From Pseudomonadales bacterium (lineage in GTDB: Bacteria > Pseudomonadota > Gammaproteobacteria > Pseudomonadales > UBA5518): a stretch of DNA of 64,000 nucleotides. The translations under genes were made by a program, and so were the position numbers. Where the stretch lies: positions 372,001-436,000 of the forward strand of contig JACKOP010000002.1 in the NCBI GenBank assembly GCA_024234165.1, in the 5' to 3' direction. This document shows positions 35,071 through 43,924 of the stretch, one piece after another. Every line of letters starts with the position of its first letter. The stretch's first letter is position 1. A model generated the notes under the pieces. The model made no database searches. It worked only from the letters and a program-made list of their open reading frames with translations, and had not been told where the DNA came from.

Positions 35071-35931
35071 TCAGCGGAACACGACGGTGCGCTGGCCGTT
35101 CACCAGCACACGATCCTCGAGGTGATAGCGCAACCCGCGTGCAAGCACTGCCTTCTCGATGTCCTTGCCGTAGCGCACCAGGTCTTCGACCGCATCGCTG
35201 TGATCGATGCGAATCACGTCCTGTTCGATGATCGGACCCTGATCGAGCTCCTCGGTCACGTAATGGCAGGTGGCACCGATCAGCTTCACGCCGCGCTCAT
35301 GCGCCTGGTGATACGGCTTCGCACCGACGAAGCTCGGCAGAAAGCTGTGATGGATGTTCACGATGCGCCCGATATGGCGCCGGCACAGCGCTGCCGGCAG
35401 GATCTGCATGAAGCGTGCGAGCACCATGGTGTCTGCGTGCGACTCGGCGAACAGTCGCTCGATCTCGGCAAACGCCCGCTCGCGGTTGTCCTGGTTCACC
35501 GGTATGTGGTGGAACGGTATGCCATGCCATTCGACCAGTCCACGCCAGGTCTCGTGATTCGAGATCACACACGGGATGTCGATTTCGAGCTCACCGCTCT
35601 TCCAGCGCCCGAGCAGGTCGTACAGGCAGTGCTCCTGCTGCGATACCAGGACGACGACGCGCTTCCTGATCGCGCTGTCGCTGATCTGCCAGCTCATTCC
35701 GAATTCGCCTGCCAGCGATGCAAAGCGTTCGCGCAACTCCGCCAGATGGAAGGGCAGCGAATCGGCGCGAACCTCGACCCGCATGAAGTAGTTGCCATTC
35801 TTCTCGTCGGCGTGCTGGCTGGCTTCCAGGATCCAGCCCTGCTGTTCGGCAAAGAAGCCGGCGACACGCGCGACGATGCCGACGCGATCCGGACAGGACA
35901 GTTTGAGTGTGTAGCGACGTTCGCTGTTCAT
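35071..35931 (-). CDS. purU: Formyltetrahydrofolate deformylase
   Basis: Hydrolyses 10-formyltetrahydrofolate to formate and tetrahydrofolate in the cytoplasm, balancing one-carbon pools. The 286-residue product has an N-terminal ACT domain (LSCPDRVGIVARVAGFFAEQ). The formyltransferase-fold domain has FMQILPAALC, HHSFLPSF and a TCHYVTEELDQGPII block with the catalytic Asp, typical of PurU. ATG start; AbgT follows after 63 nt, and an amidohydrolase lies upstream. Its job here may be to release formate or to handle a folate degradation product. Confidence 0.95.
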   Translation of the reverse strand: MNSERRYTLKLSCPDRVGIVARVAGFFAEQQGWILEASQHADEKNGNYFMRVEVRADSLPFHLAELRERFASLAGEFGMSWQISDSAIRKRVVVLVSQQEHCLYDLLGRWKSGELEIDIPCVISNHETWRGLVEWHGIPFHHIPVNQDNRERAFAEIERLFAESHADTMVLARFMQILPAALCRRHIGRIVNIHHSFLPSFVGAKPYHQAHERGVKLIGATCHYVTEELDQGPIIEQDVIRIDHSDAVEDLVRYGKDIEKAVLARGLRYHLEDRVLVNGQRTVVFR

Positions 35932-36000
35932 GCCGGATCCGCAACCCCATGGAGCGCGCGAAGTATAGCTGCTCGAGTCGGAGACGACCGACGAAGGTGC

Positions 36001-37422
36001 TCAACCCGCGCGTTGATGCACCACCACGCCATCGATCAGCGTCGCCCGTACGTGGCGGCTGTCGAGATCGTCGAGCAGTTCCCTCCACGGCAGATCGAGC
36101 ACGCACAGATCGGCACGATCTCCGACTTCGGGCCACGGCGAACCCGTACCCGGCAAGCGTGGATCACCGCAGAAAAGCTGGACTGCCTGCTGCGGCGCAA
36201 GCACTTCGTCCCGCCCCAGGCACCCGCCATCGGCAGTGCAACGCGACACCGCAGCGCGCATGGCCTGCCATGGATCGAGCGAACCATACGGCGCGTCGGT
36301 CCCGGCCGCGAACGGCACAGCAGCGGCAAGAAAGGCCGCAGCCCGCCACAACCATGGCCGGTCAGCCGGTTCCACTTCGACGCGATAGCGCTCACCACGC
36401 TCGGCGATGAAATGCGGCTGGCCGACCACACGCAAACCCAGTCGCACGATCCAGCCGAGCGCCTCGTCATCGCACACCGCAGCATGTTCGATGCGGTCGC
36501 CCGCTCGCACTCCAGCGGTTTCCAGTGCAGCCAGTGCTACCACCAGTTCGGCGCGCGTCACGCAGTGAAACGCGCAGTCACGCCCGAGCGCATGCGCCGC
36601 GCGCACACGCGCTACGAGCACATCGAAAGCATCGAATGCCGCTTCGCGCAGATAGATCTTCAACGGCCCGCGTGCGATGTGATCGCCATCAACAGCCATC
36701 CCGTCGAGCGCCTCCGAGCCCATCAGCAAGACGCGTTGCGGCAGTTCGCCGTGAAGCTGTGCCGCTGCAAGCAACTCCCATTCGGCCGGACCATTGCGCA
36801 CGCCGGCATCCGTGACGCCGGCAACACCGTAGCTGGCAAGTCGTTCTCCCAATGCCCGCAGGTCGGGCGGCTGCACGCCGAGACGCCGTCCCAGCCACTC
36901 GTCAAGACCGTAGCAACGGCCACTCGGCGTACCGTCTGCCAGCCGCTCGACACCGGCGGGTAATTCGGCATCAGGCTCCATACCCGCCGCCACGAGCGCT
37001 GCGCTGTTCAGGATCCACAACATGCCGCTACGGTGCTGGATCCGCAGCGGATGCGCGGGGCACACCCGATCGAGCCAGCGCCGATCGACGCCAGGCGCCA
37101 CGCTGTCGTGGAATCCGGTGCCACGTATCCAGCCGTCGGCACCGGGACACGCACTGCGCAGCACGCGCGCCAGGGCGTCCTCATCGCGCACCGCGGGCGG
37201 CCCGCAGACCAGCGAATCCAGCGCACGCGCACTCCCCAGCAGATGCACGTGGTGATCGTGCAGACCGCGGATCACGACACCGCCACACGCATCGAGCACG
37301 GTCTCTCCCGGCCGCTTCACGAGCTGCCGGTCCGATGCGACGATGCGACCGGCGACGATGCGCAGATCGCGAACACGTCCATCCGCCCCGCCGACCGCAC
37401 GCAACAGCACCGATCCGCTCAC
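36001..37422 (-). CDS. Amidohydrolase-superfamily metal hydrolase (YtcJ-like)
   Basis: 473-residue amidohydrolase with the metal-binding HDHHVHL near residue 56 and FHCVTRAEL, IEHAAVCDD and AGTDAPYGSLDPW further on, in the order seen in YtcJ-type exoenzymes or N-acyl hydrolases. It should hydrolyse an amide or cyclic amide with one or two bound metals. The start is GTG, overlapping the CoA-transferase stop by 4 nt (GTGA), so the two are coupled. purU follows after 69 nt. The substrate is not recognisable. Confidence 0.82.
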   Translation of the reverse strand: MSGSVLLRAVGGADGRVRDLRIVAGRIVASDRQLVKRPGETVLDACGGVVIRGLHDHHVHLLGSARALDSLVCGPPAVRDEDALARVLRSACPGADGWIRGTGFHDSVAPGVDRRWLDRVCPAHPLRIQHRSGMLWILNSAALVAAGMEPDAELPAGVERLADGTPSGRCYGLDEWLGRRLGVQPPDLRALGERLASYGVAGVTDAGVRNGPAEWELLAAAQLHGELPQRVLLMGSEALDGMAVDGDHIARGPLKIYLREAAFDAFDVLVARVRAAHALGRDCAFHCVTRAELVVALAALETAGVRAGDRIEHAAVCDDEALGWIVRLGLRVVGQPHFIAERGERYRVEVEPADRPWLWRAAAFLAAAVPFAAGTDAPYGSLDPWQAMRAAVSRCTADGGCLGRDEVLAPQQAVQLFCGDPRLPGTGSPWPEVGDRADLCVLDLPWRELLDDLDSRHVRATLIDGVVVHQRAG

Positions 37423-38747
37423 ACGATCCTTCCGTGCGCGAATTCACGCAGTACGCGTACCGTATCGGCGCCGGGCGCTGCAGCGTGCAGGCTCACCGGT
37501 CGCGCCACGGGAGCAGCGACGGGAACACCACCATCGGTGGCGGTACACACCGGCACGTGCAGCGCAGCGCAGTGCGCGGCCACCGCATACAGCGAAACGT
37601 CGAACAGGCCCCCGCTGCCGCTGCGCCACCCATGCCACGCGAGCACCGCTGCGTGCAGCCCGGTCAGCGGATCCGCCACCGCATCGGCGCAGAACACCGG
37701 CTGTCCATCCCTGCAACGCAGCAGTTCGCTGAATCCTGCCGCAACACCGGCATCGTCACCGTAGGCAATCCAGTCACGTTGCGGCGTGCCACGTCCATGA
37801 CCGGTGATGGCGATCCACGTCTTGCCGGTGCCCGCTGCAACCAGATCGGCGGCACGGATGCCCATCTGTTCGAGCGCGCGTGGTCGCGCCGACTCGACGA
37901 CGATATCGGCACTGGCCAGCAGGCTGCGCAGGCTGTTCCGGCCCGCCGGCGTGCGCAGATCAAGCATCACGCTCTCCTTGCCTGCATTCAGCACATCGAA
38001 GAACGCCGCCGGACCGAAACGCGCACCGTCGAGGCGCTGCTCGCTCTCGACCTTGACCACACGCGCACCCAGCATGCCGAGCAGGTTCGTACACAGAGGT
38101 GCTGCCCACAACGAACCCAGATCGAGCACCATCGGGGCGTGCGGTGCGCCACTGCGCCGACGCAGGCCACGCTCCTCGAGCCGGAACCACGGCTCCACGC
38201 GTGACGGCGGCGACACCGACGACGCCGCCGCCAAACCCAGCAACCGCGCCCGTTCGAGCAATGGCGCAAGTTCGCGATCGATCACACAGTCTGCAACCGT
38301 GTCCCAGTCGGCGACCGCTGTCTCCAGCCACGCAGGCAGCAGACGCCAATCGTCCTCGCGTGGCAGGTTCAGGGCGATGCAGCCATCGCGCACCCGCAGC
38401 AGCCTGCAGGCACCTCCTGCCGAAACAGCACCGTTGCGTTGCAGTCCCATGAGCGCAGCGCGCTCCCCGAGCAGGCGATACGCCGCGAACCAGGGATCAA
38501 GCATGCCGTCGGACAAGGAAGCGAGGGTGCGCCATGCACCCTGCGCACACGCTGCCAGTGGCGCTGGCGAGAGGAGCGCCGGGCCATCGCGATACCCGGT
38601 GAGCGCCATGGCACCGGAATCGGCCCACAGGACGTCGGCACTGCGAGGATCGGCAGCCCATGGTTCCTGCGCCGACAGGCCAAGCGACACGCGCAATCGT
38701 TGCGCGTAATCACTGGCCGTGAATGCAGAAGCGCCAGCCGGAACCAT
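37419..38747 (-). CDS. CoA-transferase family III protein with modules in unusual order
   Basis: 442-residue protein. From about residue 205 it has the normal N-terminal half of a class III CoA-transferase: MVLDLGSLWAAPLCTNLLGMLGARVVKVES, then a likely catalytic Asp in AYGDDAGVAAG. The first 200 residues resemble instead the small domain that usually comes later (GACRLLRVRDGCIALNLPREDDW). So the order is reversed, as in the second half of double-length members. An ATG at 38747 is chosen; a GTG two codons earlier is in frame. No clear ribosome site. Coupled to the amidohydrolase. Confidence 0.75.
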   Translation of the reverse strand: MVPAGASAFTASDYAQRLRVSLGLSAQEPWAADPRSADVLWADSGAMALTGYRDGPALLSPAPLAACAQGAWRTLASLSDGMLDPWFAAYRLLGERAALMGLQRNGAVSAGGACRLLRVRDGCIALNLPREDDWRLLPAWLETAVADWDTVADCVIDRELAPLLERARLLGLAAASSVSPPSRVEPWFRLEERGLRRRSGAPHAPMVLDLGSLWAAPLCTNLLGMLGARVVKVESEQRLDGARFGPAAFFDVLNAGKESVMLDLRTPAGRNSLRSLLASADIVVESARPRALEQMGIRAADLVAAGTGKTWIAITGHGRGTPQRDWIAYGDDAGVAAGFSELLRCRDGQPVFCADAVADPLTGLHAAVLAWHGWRSGSGGLFDVSLYAVAAHCAALHVPVCTATDGGVPVAAPVARPVSLHAAAPGADTVRVLREFAHGRIV

Positions 38748-38792
38748 GATCACTGCAAACGCCGCGAGCGAGCACCGGACGGCTCGATCGAC

Positions 38793-38843
38793 AAGAAAAA
38801 GGCCGTGTCGGCACGCGGTGCTTGCACCCGGCAGACACGGCCT
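38793..38843 (-). terminator. Rho-independent terminator of the TonB receptor gene
   Basis: On the minus strand AGGCCGTGTC and GACACGGCCT (plus-strand 38834-38843 and 38800-38809) form a perfect 10-bp stem, followed by a run of T (plus-strand AAAAA at 38796-38800). It lies 53 bp after the receptor stop. Confidence 0.85.
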
Positions 38844-38895
38844 GCGGCTCGCAACATGCCGGGGTCTCGATGACCCCGTTCATGCCGCCTGGCTA

Positions 38896-41292
38896 TTACA
38901 GTGCACCGAACTTGTAGATCACGTCGATACCGTAGGTGCGCGGCTCGCCATACTGGCTCGTCGCGAGCCGACCATGAACCGGTCCGCCGTCGAAGTCGTA
39001 ACCGCCGATGCGGTATTCCTTGTCGGCCAGGTTGCGTACCCACGCGGCAACCGCAAGACGTCCGTCATTGCAGCAGCCGACCTGCACGTCTTCCCAGGCA
39101 AGGCGCAGGTTGAGCAGGCTGTAACCGTCCTGGGCAATATCCTTGTTGGTGCTCAGAACCGGCGTGAACACATGCTTGCTCATGCCCGACCAGTCGAGAC
39201 GCGCACGCAGGTCGCCATCCGGCAGGAACCGCGGGAAGGTGTAGTTCAGCGACAGGTTGTAGCTGTGCTTCGGCGTGAACTCGAAACCGCGGTCGTTCGA
39301 TACGTCGACTGCAGGCGAACCCACCGGCAGCCGTGGATCGGGCGACATGAACTTGTCGTATTCAGCGTCGACATAGCCATAACCGGCCGAGATATCGAGC
39401 CCGTCGATCACCTTCAGCAGCGTCTCGATCTCGAATCCCTTGATGGTCGCCTCGGCCGCGTTCTGCACCTGGGTGATCCAGTTGCCGTTGTCGATCACGT
39501 TGACCTGGGCCTGCATGTCGGTAAGGTTCTGGTAGAACACGGCTGCGTTCAGACGCACCCGGTTGTCCAGCCACATCGACTTGACGCCGATCTCGTAGGC
39601 GTCGTTCTGCATGTCGTCGTACGGACCCCATGCCACCAACGAGCCAGAGCGTGCGTTGAAGCCACCACTCTTGAAGCCGCGTGCGAAGCTGGCGTACACC
39701 ATTACGTCGTCGGTCCACTGGTAGTTCAGTGCAACGCGCGGTGAAGTTCCCTGGTCATTGATCTTGGTCGGGATGTGCGCCGGGTAACCATAGTAGGTCT
39801 GGTTGTAACTGTTGAAATAGGTACCCAGCATCGCGGGGAAAGGGGAAGCAAGCGCCGTGACCGTGTGCTGCTGCTCGCGATCCTCATCCGTGTAGCGCAG
39901 GCCCAGCGAGAGCGTCAACTGGTCGGTGAAGTGCAGCGACACCTCGCCAAACAGCGCCTTGCTGGTGTTGTCGATCGCGGTGAAGTAGATCTGGTCCATC
40001 CCGAACGTGCCGAGAACCTGGTGGTTGCTGTAGTCGCCTTTTTCATTGAAATAAAACAGGCCCGCCACGAAATCCATGTAGCCGTTGAACGCATTCCCCG
40101 AGATCTGGAATTCCTGGCTCTTCGACTTCAGCGAGAAATCATCCGGCAGGTTGCTCAGCACGCGCGGGTACCAGGTACCGAAGGCGTTGTTGAGCAGCAC
40201 GTTTTCCATCTCGCGGTAGCCGGTGATCGACTTCAGCGACAGATCACTGAAGGTGCCAACGTCGCCGAGTTCCCAGTCGATCGTCAGGCCGTGGCCCTTG
40301 ACGTCGAGATTGCTGATCGATGGCCCCGATACCGAAACGTGACTGGCACGCTTCGGACGTACCTGCTGGGCAAGCGGCGGCACACCCGGGTAAACGGGCG
40401 AGTTGGGAAACACATCGGTATTCAGGTACTGCGCGTACCCATAATTCGACACCGACGTGAGCTGCGACACCAGCGCGCGTTCACGCTTTTTCTGCCAGTC
40501 GTAGGCGTAGTCGACGGTCACCGTCGCTGCCGGCTGCCAGCGCACCGCCGTGCGCGCGACCAGGTTGTCCTCGTCCCAGATATCCCTGCCGGCATCGTTC
40601 TTCACGAAGGGATCATGACGCTTGGACATCAACGCCAGGCTGGCGGACAGGGTGTCGGCCAGCGGACCTTCGATATAGGCCTTGGCATCCTTGCGACCGA
40701 AGTTGCCGGCAGTCAGCGACAGTTCGCCGCCAACTTCGTCACCGGGCTTGCGGGTATGCAGTATCACCGCACCACCCACGGTGTTCTTGCCGTACAGGGT
40801 GCCCTGCGGACCGCGCAGCACCTCGACCCGCTCGAGCTGCGCAATATCGAACAGCGATCCGACCGCCTTGCCGATATAGACGCCATCGAGATAGATACCG
40901 ACCATCGGGTCTTCGGTGATCGTGAAGTCGGTACGACACAGACCGCGCATGCACACATCGCTGGCGTCGTTGCCGCCGGTGGTCGGCACGATGATGAGGT
41001 TGGTCGTCATCTCGCTGATGTTCGTGATGTTGGTGATTCCCATATCGGTGATATCGGCAGCCGTGTAGGCCGTGATCGATACCGGAACCTCCTGCAGGCT
41101 TTCCTCGCGGCGCCGGGCGGTGACGGTCACTTCCTCGATGCCGCCACTGCGTGCTGCCTGCCCCGCCTGTGCCTGCACCTCGGACGTACCGGCTGCCAGC
41201 GCAGCCAGACCTGCCGTTGCGATGGCCAGCGCAAGCGCATGGGCACGAAAGCCGATACGCGCGTCGGAGGTACCATTTCGTACTGTAAGCAT
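38896..41292 (-). CDS. TonB-dependent outer-membrane receptor
   Basis: Outer-membrane beta-barrel of 798 residues that takes up a bulky substrate using TonB energy. It has an N-terminal signal peptide (hydrophobic ALALAIATAGLAALAAG, cleavage near VQAQA), then a TonB-box-like EEVTVTARRREE. The plug domain has GVYIGKAVGSLFD, VEVLRGPQGTLYGKNT and GGAVI, and the rest is barrel strands ending YGIDVIYKFGAL. The ATG at 41292 has AGGGG 7 nt upstream. It stands alone with its own terminator and resembles receptors for organic molecules rather than siderophores. It probably imports the substrate of the CoA cluster upstream. Confidence 0.93.
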   Translation of the reverse strand: MLTVRNGTSDARIGFRAHALALAIATAGLAALAAGTSEVQAQAGQAARSGGIEEVTVTARRREESLQEVPVSITAYTAADITDMGITNITNISEMTTNLIIVPTTGGNDASDVCMRGLCRTDFTITEDPMVGIYLDGVYIGKAVGSLFDIAQLERVEVLRGPQGTLYGKNTVGGAVILHTRKPGDEVGGELSLTAGNFGRKDAKAYIEGPLADTLSASLALMSKRHDPFVKNDAGRDIWDEDNLVARTAVRWQPAATVTVDYAYDWQKKRERALVSQLTSVSNYGYAQYLNTDVFPNSPVYPGVPPLAQQVRPKRASHVSVSGPSISNLDVKGHGLTIDWELGDVGTFSDLSLKSITGYREMENVLLNNAFGTWYPRVLSNLPDDFSLKSKSQEFQISGNAFNGYMDFVAGLFYFNEKGDYSNHQVLGTFGMDQIYFTAIDNTSKALFGEVSLHFTDQLTLSLGLRYTDEDREQQHTVTALASPFPAMLGTYFNSYNQTYYGYPAHIPTKINDQGTSPRVALNYQWTDDVMVYASFARGFKSGGFNARSGSLVAWGPYDDMQNDAYEIGVKSMWLDNRVRLNAAVFYQNLTDMQAQVNVIDNGNWITQVQNAAEATIKGFEIETLLKVIDGLDISAGYGYVDAEYDKFMSPDPRLPVGSPAVDVSNDRGFEFTPKHSYNLSLNYTFPRFLPDGDLRARLDWSGMSKHVFTPVLSTNKDIAQDGYSLLNLRLAWEDVQVGCCNDGRLAVAAWVRNLADKEYRIGGYDFDGGPVHGRLATSQYGEPRTYGIDVIYKFGAL

Positions 41293-41428
41293 GTGTTTCC
41301 CCTTTGAAATTCGTTCTACGGTGTCGGTGAGCCAGACCCGCATCGCCGTTCAGCACGGCCAACACGTATCCAGCACCGTCTTCCCCACTTCGTTTCCGGC
41401 GTGAAGTTTAGTAGCCAACTCTTTGGTT

Positions 41429-41444
41429 GTTCAAGAAAATGAAC
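41429..41444. promoter_or_regulatory. GTTCA-N6-TGAAC palindrome upstream of the receptor gene
   Basis: A perfect 5-bp inverted repeat with a 6-nt centre, about 137 bp before the receptor start. On the minus strand it contains TTGAAC, followed after 15 nt by TACTAA, a weak promoter match. It could be an operator, but it is short. Confidence 0.3.
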
Positions 41445-41467
41445 GGATCACAATCTTCGAGTTATAT

Positions 41468-41503
41468 CAAATCCGGACAATCCAGCCTGTATCTGGCAAT
41501 TCC
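41468..41503. promoter_or_regulatory. Shared motif CAWATCCGGACAMYCC, copy 1 (TonB receptor)
   Basis: CAAATCCGGACAATCC at 41468-41483 is the best copy. A degenerate repeat, ATCTGGCAATTCC, starts 20 bp further on at 41491. It lies about 176 bp before the receptor start, in the gap between the receptor and a CoA-transferase gene. The same core appears at 49889 and 56551, each in a control region of this cluster. Confidence 0.6.
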
Positions 41504-41555
41504 TCACAACCCAGGTGCCGCTGCCGACGCAGGCACGGCCCAGACAGCGCAGACA

Positions 41556-42806
41556 TCAGGAAGGCTTGCGCCGCGCGGCCCGCCGCCGTTCGATGTCGGC
41601 GTTGTCGGCAACCAGCCCCGCTGCGATCAGCACATCGATCTCGGCATCCGCGTAGCCGAGTTCGGTCATCAGCTCGCGCGTGTTCTCGCCCAGCATCGGC
41701 GGATGCAGGCGTACGCTGCCCGGGGTGCGGTAGAAGCGGATCGGTATGCCGGTGAGCTGCACTTCTCCCAGCGTCGGATGCTGCGTCGAGACGATCATAC
41801 CGTTGTGCAGGATCTGGGGATCCCGCACCACGTCCTCGACCTCGTTGATCGGTGCGGTCAGCACGTCCGCGGCGACCAGCTTCGGGATCAATTCCTCACG
41901 GGTATACGCACTGGTGCGTGCGGCGACCACGCGATCGAGTTCGTCCTGATTCTCCAGTCGCGCCGTGATGTCGTGGAAGCGCGGATCGCTGTCCCAGTCG
42001 ACCTCGAGCGCACGGCACAGCTTGCCGAAGAACTTCTCGCCCGGTGTCGTGATCACCACGTGGCCACCGTCGCGCGTCGGATAGACCCCCGACGGTGCGA
42101 AATAGAGGCTGCGGTTACCGGTGCGCACCGGTGCCTCGCCAGTCGTCAGATAGGCACCGATCGAACTCGCCTGTGCGTGCATCAGCGAGTCGAGCAGGGA
42201 AACCTCGACGCGCTGCCCCTCGCCGGTCCTGTCACGCACGCGCAACGCCGCCTGGGCAGCGTTGGCGACGAGCAACGAAGTGATCACATCGACCGCAGGG
42301 AACCCCGTCCGCACCGGCTTGCCGTCGGGCTCGCCGTTCAGCGCCAGCACACCGGTATAACCCTGCGCGAGAAAATCGATTCCCGGGCGTCCGGCGTAGG
42401 GCCCATCCGGGCCAAACGCGGTGACGCCGACCCAGACGATATCCGGCTTCAGTTCGGCAACCTGTTCGTAGTTCAGTCCGAGCTTGCTCAGCGCCGGTTC
42501 ACGGATGTTCGTGATCAGCACGTCGACGGTGCGCACCAGGCGCGCGAACACCTCGCGTGCAGCCGGCTGCTGCAAATCGATCACGATGTCGCGCTTGTTC
42601 CGGTTCAGGCTCAGATACGGCCCTCGCTCGGTACCACGTTTCGGTCCGAGGTGGCGGCTCTCGTCACCATAGTGCGATTCGAGCCGAACCACGTCGGCAC
42701 CGAGATCGCCAAGCAGCGTGGCACCGTAGGGACCGGCAAGCATCGTGGAAATATCCAGTACGCGCAGTCCGGCAAGCGGGCCGGAGGCAGTGGTGTCATC
42801 GCTCAT
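41556..42806 (-). CDS. Class III CoA-transferase (CaiB/BaiF family)
   Basis: 416-residue CoA-transferase with VLDISTMLAGPYGATLLGDLGADVVRLE, NRNKRDIVIDL and likely catalytic Asp144 in PGIDFLAQGYTG. GGAGAG lies 8 nt before the ATG. Last gene of a leftward run that begins at 49786 and includes an LLM oxidoreductase, two crotonases, a DUF35 protein, a thiolase-like protein and two more CoA-transferases. Probably transfers CoA to the incoming acid or between intermediates. The substrate cannot be read from sequence. Confidence 0.92.
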   Translation of the reverse strand: MSDDTTASGPLAGLRVLDISTMLAGPYGATLLGDLGADVVRLESHYGDESRHLGPKRGTERGPYLSLNRNKRDIVIDLQQPAAREVFARLVRTVDVLITNIREPALSKLGLNYEQVAELKPDIVWVGVTAFGPDGPYAGRPGIDFLAQGYTGVLALNGEPDGKPVRTGFPAVDVITSLLVANAAQAALRVRDRTGEGQRVEVSLLDSLMHAQASSIGAYLTTGEAPVRTGNRSLYFAPSGVYPTRDGGHVVITTPGEKFFGKLCRALEVDWDSDPRFHDITARLENQDELDRVVAARTSAYTREELIPKLVAADVLTAPINEVEDVVRDPQILHNGMIVSTQHPTLGEVQLTGIPIRFYRTPGSVRLHPPMLGENTRELMTELGYADAEIDVLIAAGLVADNADIERRRAARRKPS

Positions 42807-42826
42807 CGTGGACTCTCCATATAATC

Positions 42827-43894
42827 TCAGGCATGCAGGCGGTGTAGCGTCTCGCGCACGAAATCGTCGTCGGCGCGCGCTGTCGGCGGCAGGTCGATCA
42901 GCACCGTTGCAAAGACACCCTGCGCGCGCTCGCGCAGGCGCTCGGCGAAGTCCTCGTACAGCGCGATCACCGCCCACTGCCCGAGCATCTCGTCGCTGAT
43001 CAGCGCCGGCATTTCGGCCCACTTGCCGGCGAGCGACAGACGATGCAACTCCATGCCCACATCTTCCCAGCCGTGGAAGGCCAGCACCGCGTGGTACGAA
43101 CGCGTCGACGCGTAGAACGAGATGTTCTGGCGCAGCGCGTCCATCGACTTGCGCAGTTCCTCCTCGTTGCGCCCGAGCGCGAGGAACGGCGCGCCGATCA
43201 GCTCGAAGCTCGCCGGATCGCGGCCGGAGCGCGCTGCCCCCGCAGCGATCGCGGGCAGCAGTACCTCGCGTGTGTAGGCCAGGGTTGCCACCGGATGCAG
43301 GCGCAGCCCGTCGCAGATCTCGCCGGCCATGCGCGCCATGTACGGGTTCACGGCCGCGACGTGGATCGGCACGTCGGGATGCTCGATCGGCCCCGGATTG
43401 AAGAACGGCGGCAGCATCGTGAAGCGGTAGTGCTCGCCCTCGAAGTACTCCGGTGCCCGCGGGTTCTGGAACGAACGGAACATCGCACGCAGGCAGAGCA
43501 CGTATTCGCGCATGCGCGGACCCGGCGCCGACGGCCACGGTGTGGCGTAGCGACGTTCGTTGTGGCCCTTGATCTGGGTGCCGATGCCGAGCGCGAAGCG
43601 CCCGCCCGAATAGTTCTGCAGATCCCAGGCAAGCTGTGCGGTGATCATCGGACTGCGCGGGAACGAGATCGCGACATTGGTACCGAGGCGCACGCGTGTG
43701 GTGTGCTCGGCAGCAAACCCCAACGGCAGGTAGGGATCGTGTCCCGCCTCGGGGGTGGTGATGCCGTCGAAGCCCAGCGCCTCGAGCCGGCTCGCATCGC
43801 TTGCGATGCGCGCAATGCCGGTCACCGCCTGACCCTTGCCCGCGTACTGGCCGGTATCCGGCCCCATCATCACCGTTTCGACACGCAGTGCCAT
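42827..43894 (-). CDS. Luciferase-like (LLM-class) flavin oxidoreductase
   Basis: 355-residue TIM-barrel protein of the bacterial luciferase-like family, several members of which are F420-dependent dehydrogenases. It has LGFDGITTPEAGHDPYLPL, TRVRLGTNVAISFPRSPMITAQLAWDLQNYSGGRFALGIG (strong family block) and PIHVAAVNPYMARMAGE. The ATG at 43894 has GGAGG upstream; an in-frame start six codons earlier is weaker. It sits 20 nt before the CoA-transferase. It likely oxidises or reduces a CoA-bound ring or alcohol; the cofactor (F420 or FMN) is not decidable. Confidence 0.85.
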   Translation of the reverse strand: MALRVETVMMGPDTGQYAGKGQAVTGIARIASDASRLEALGFDGITTPEAGHDPYLPLGFAAEHTTRVRLGTNVAISFPRSPMITAQLAWDLQNYSGGRFALGIGTQIKGHNERRYATPWPSAPGPRMREYVLCLRAMFRSFQNPRAPEYFEGEHYRFTMLPPFFNPGPIEHPDVPIHVAAVNPYMARMAGEICDGLRLHPVATLAYTREVLLPAIAAGAARSGRDPASFELIGAPFLALGRNEEELRKSMDALRQNISFYASTRSYHAVLAFHGWEDVGMELHRLSLAGKWAEMPALISDEMLGQWAVIALYEDFAERLRERAQGVFATVLIDLPPTARADDDFVRETLHRLHA

Positions 43895-43924
43895 CGCGTG
43901 ATCCTCCGTCATCGCCCCCGGAAC

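Noticed and set aside
34849..36963. A 704-codon plus-strand frame
   Set aside because: Opposite purU and the amidohydrolase, both of which have clear motifs; no likeness of its own.
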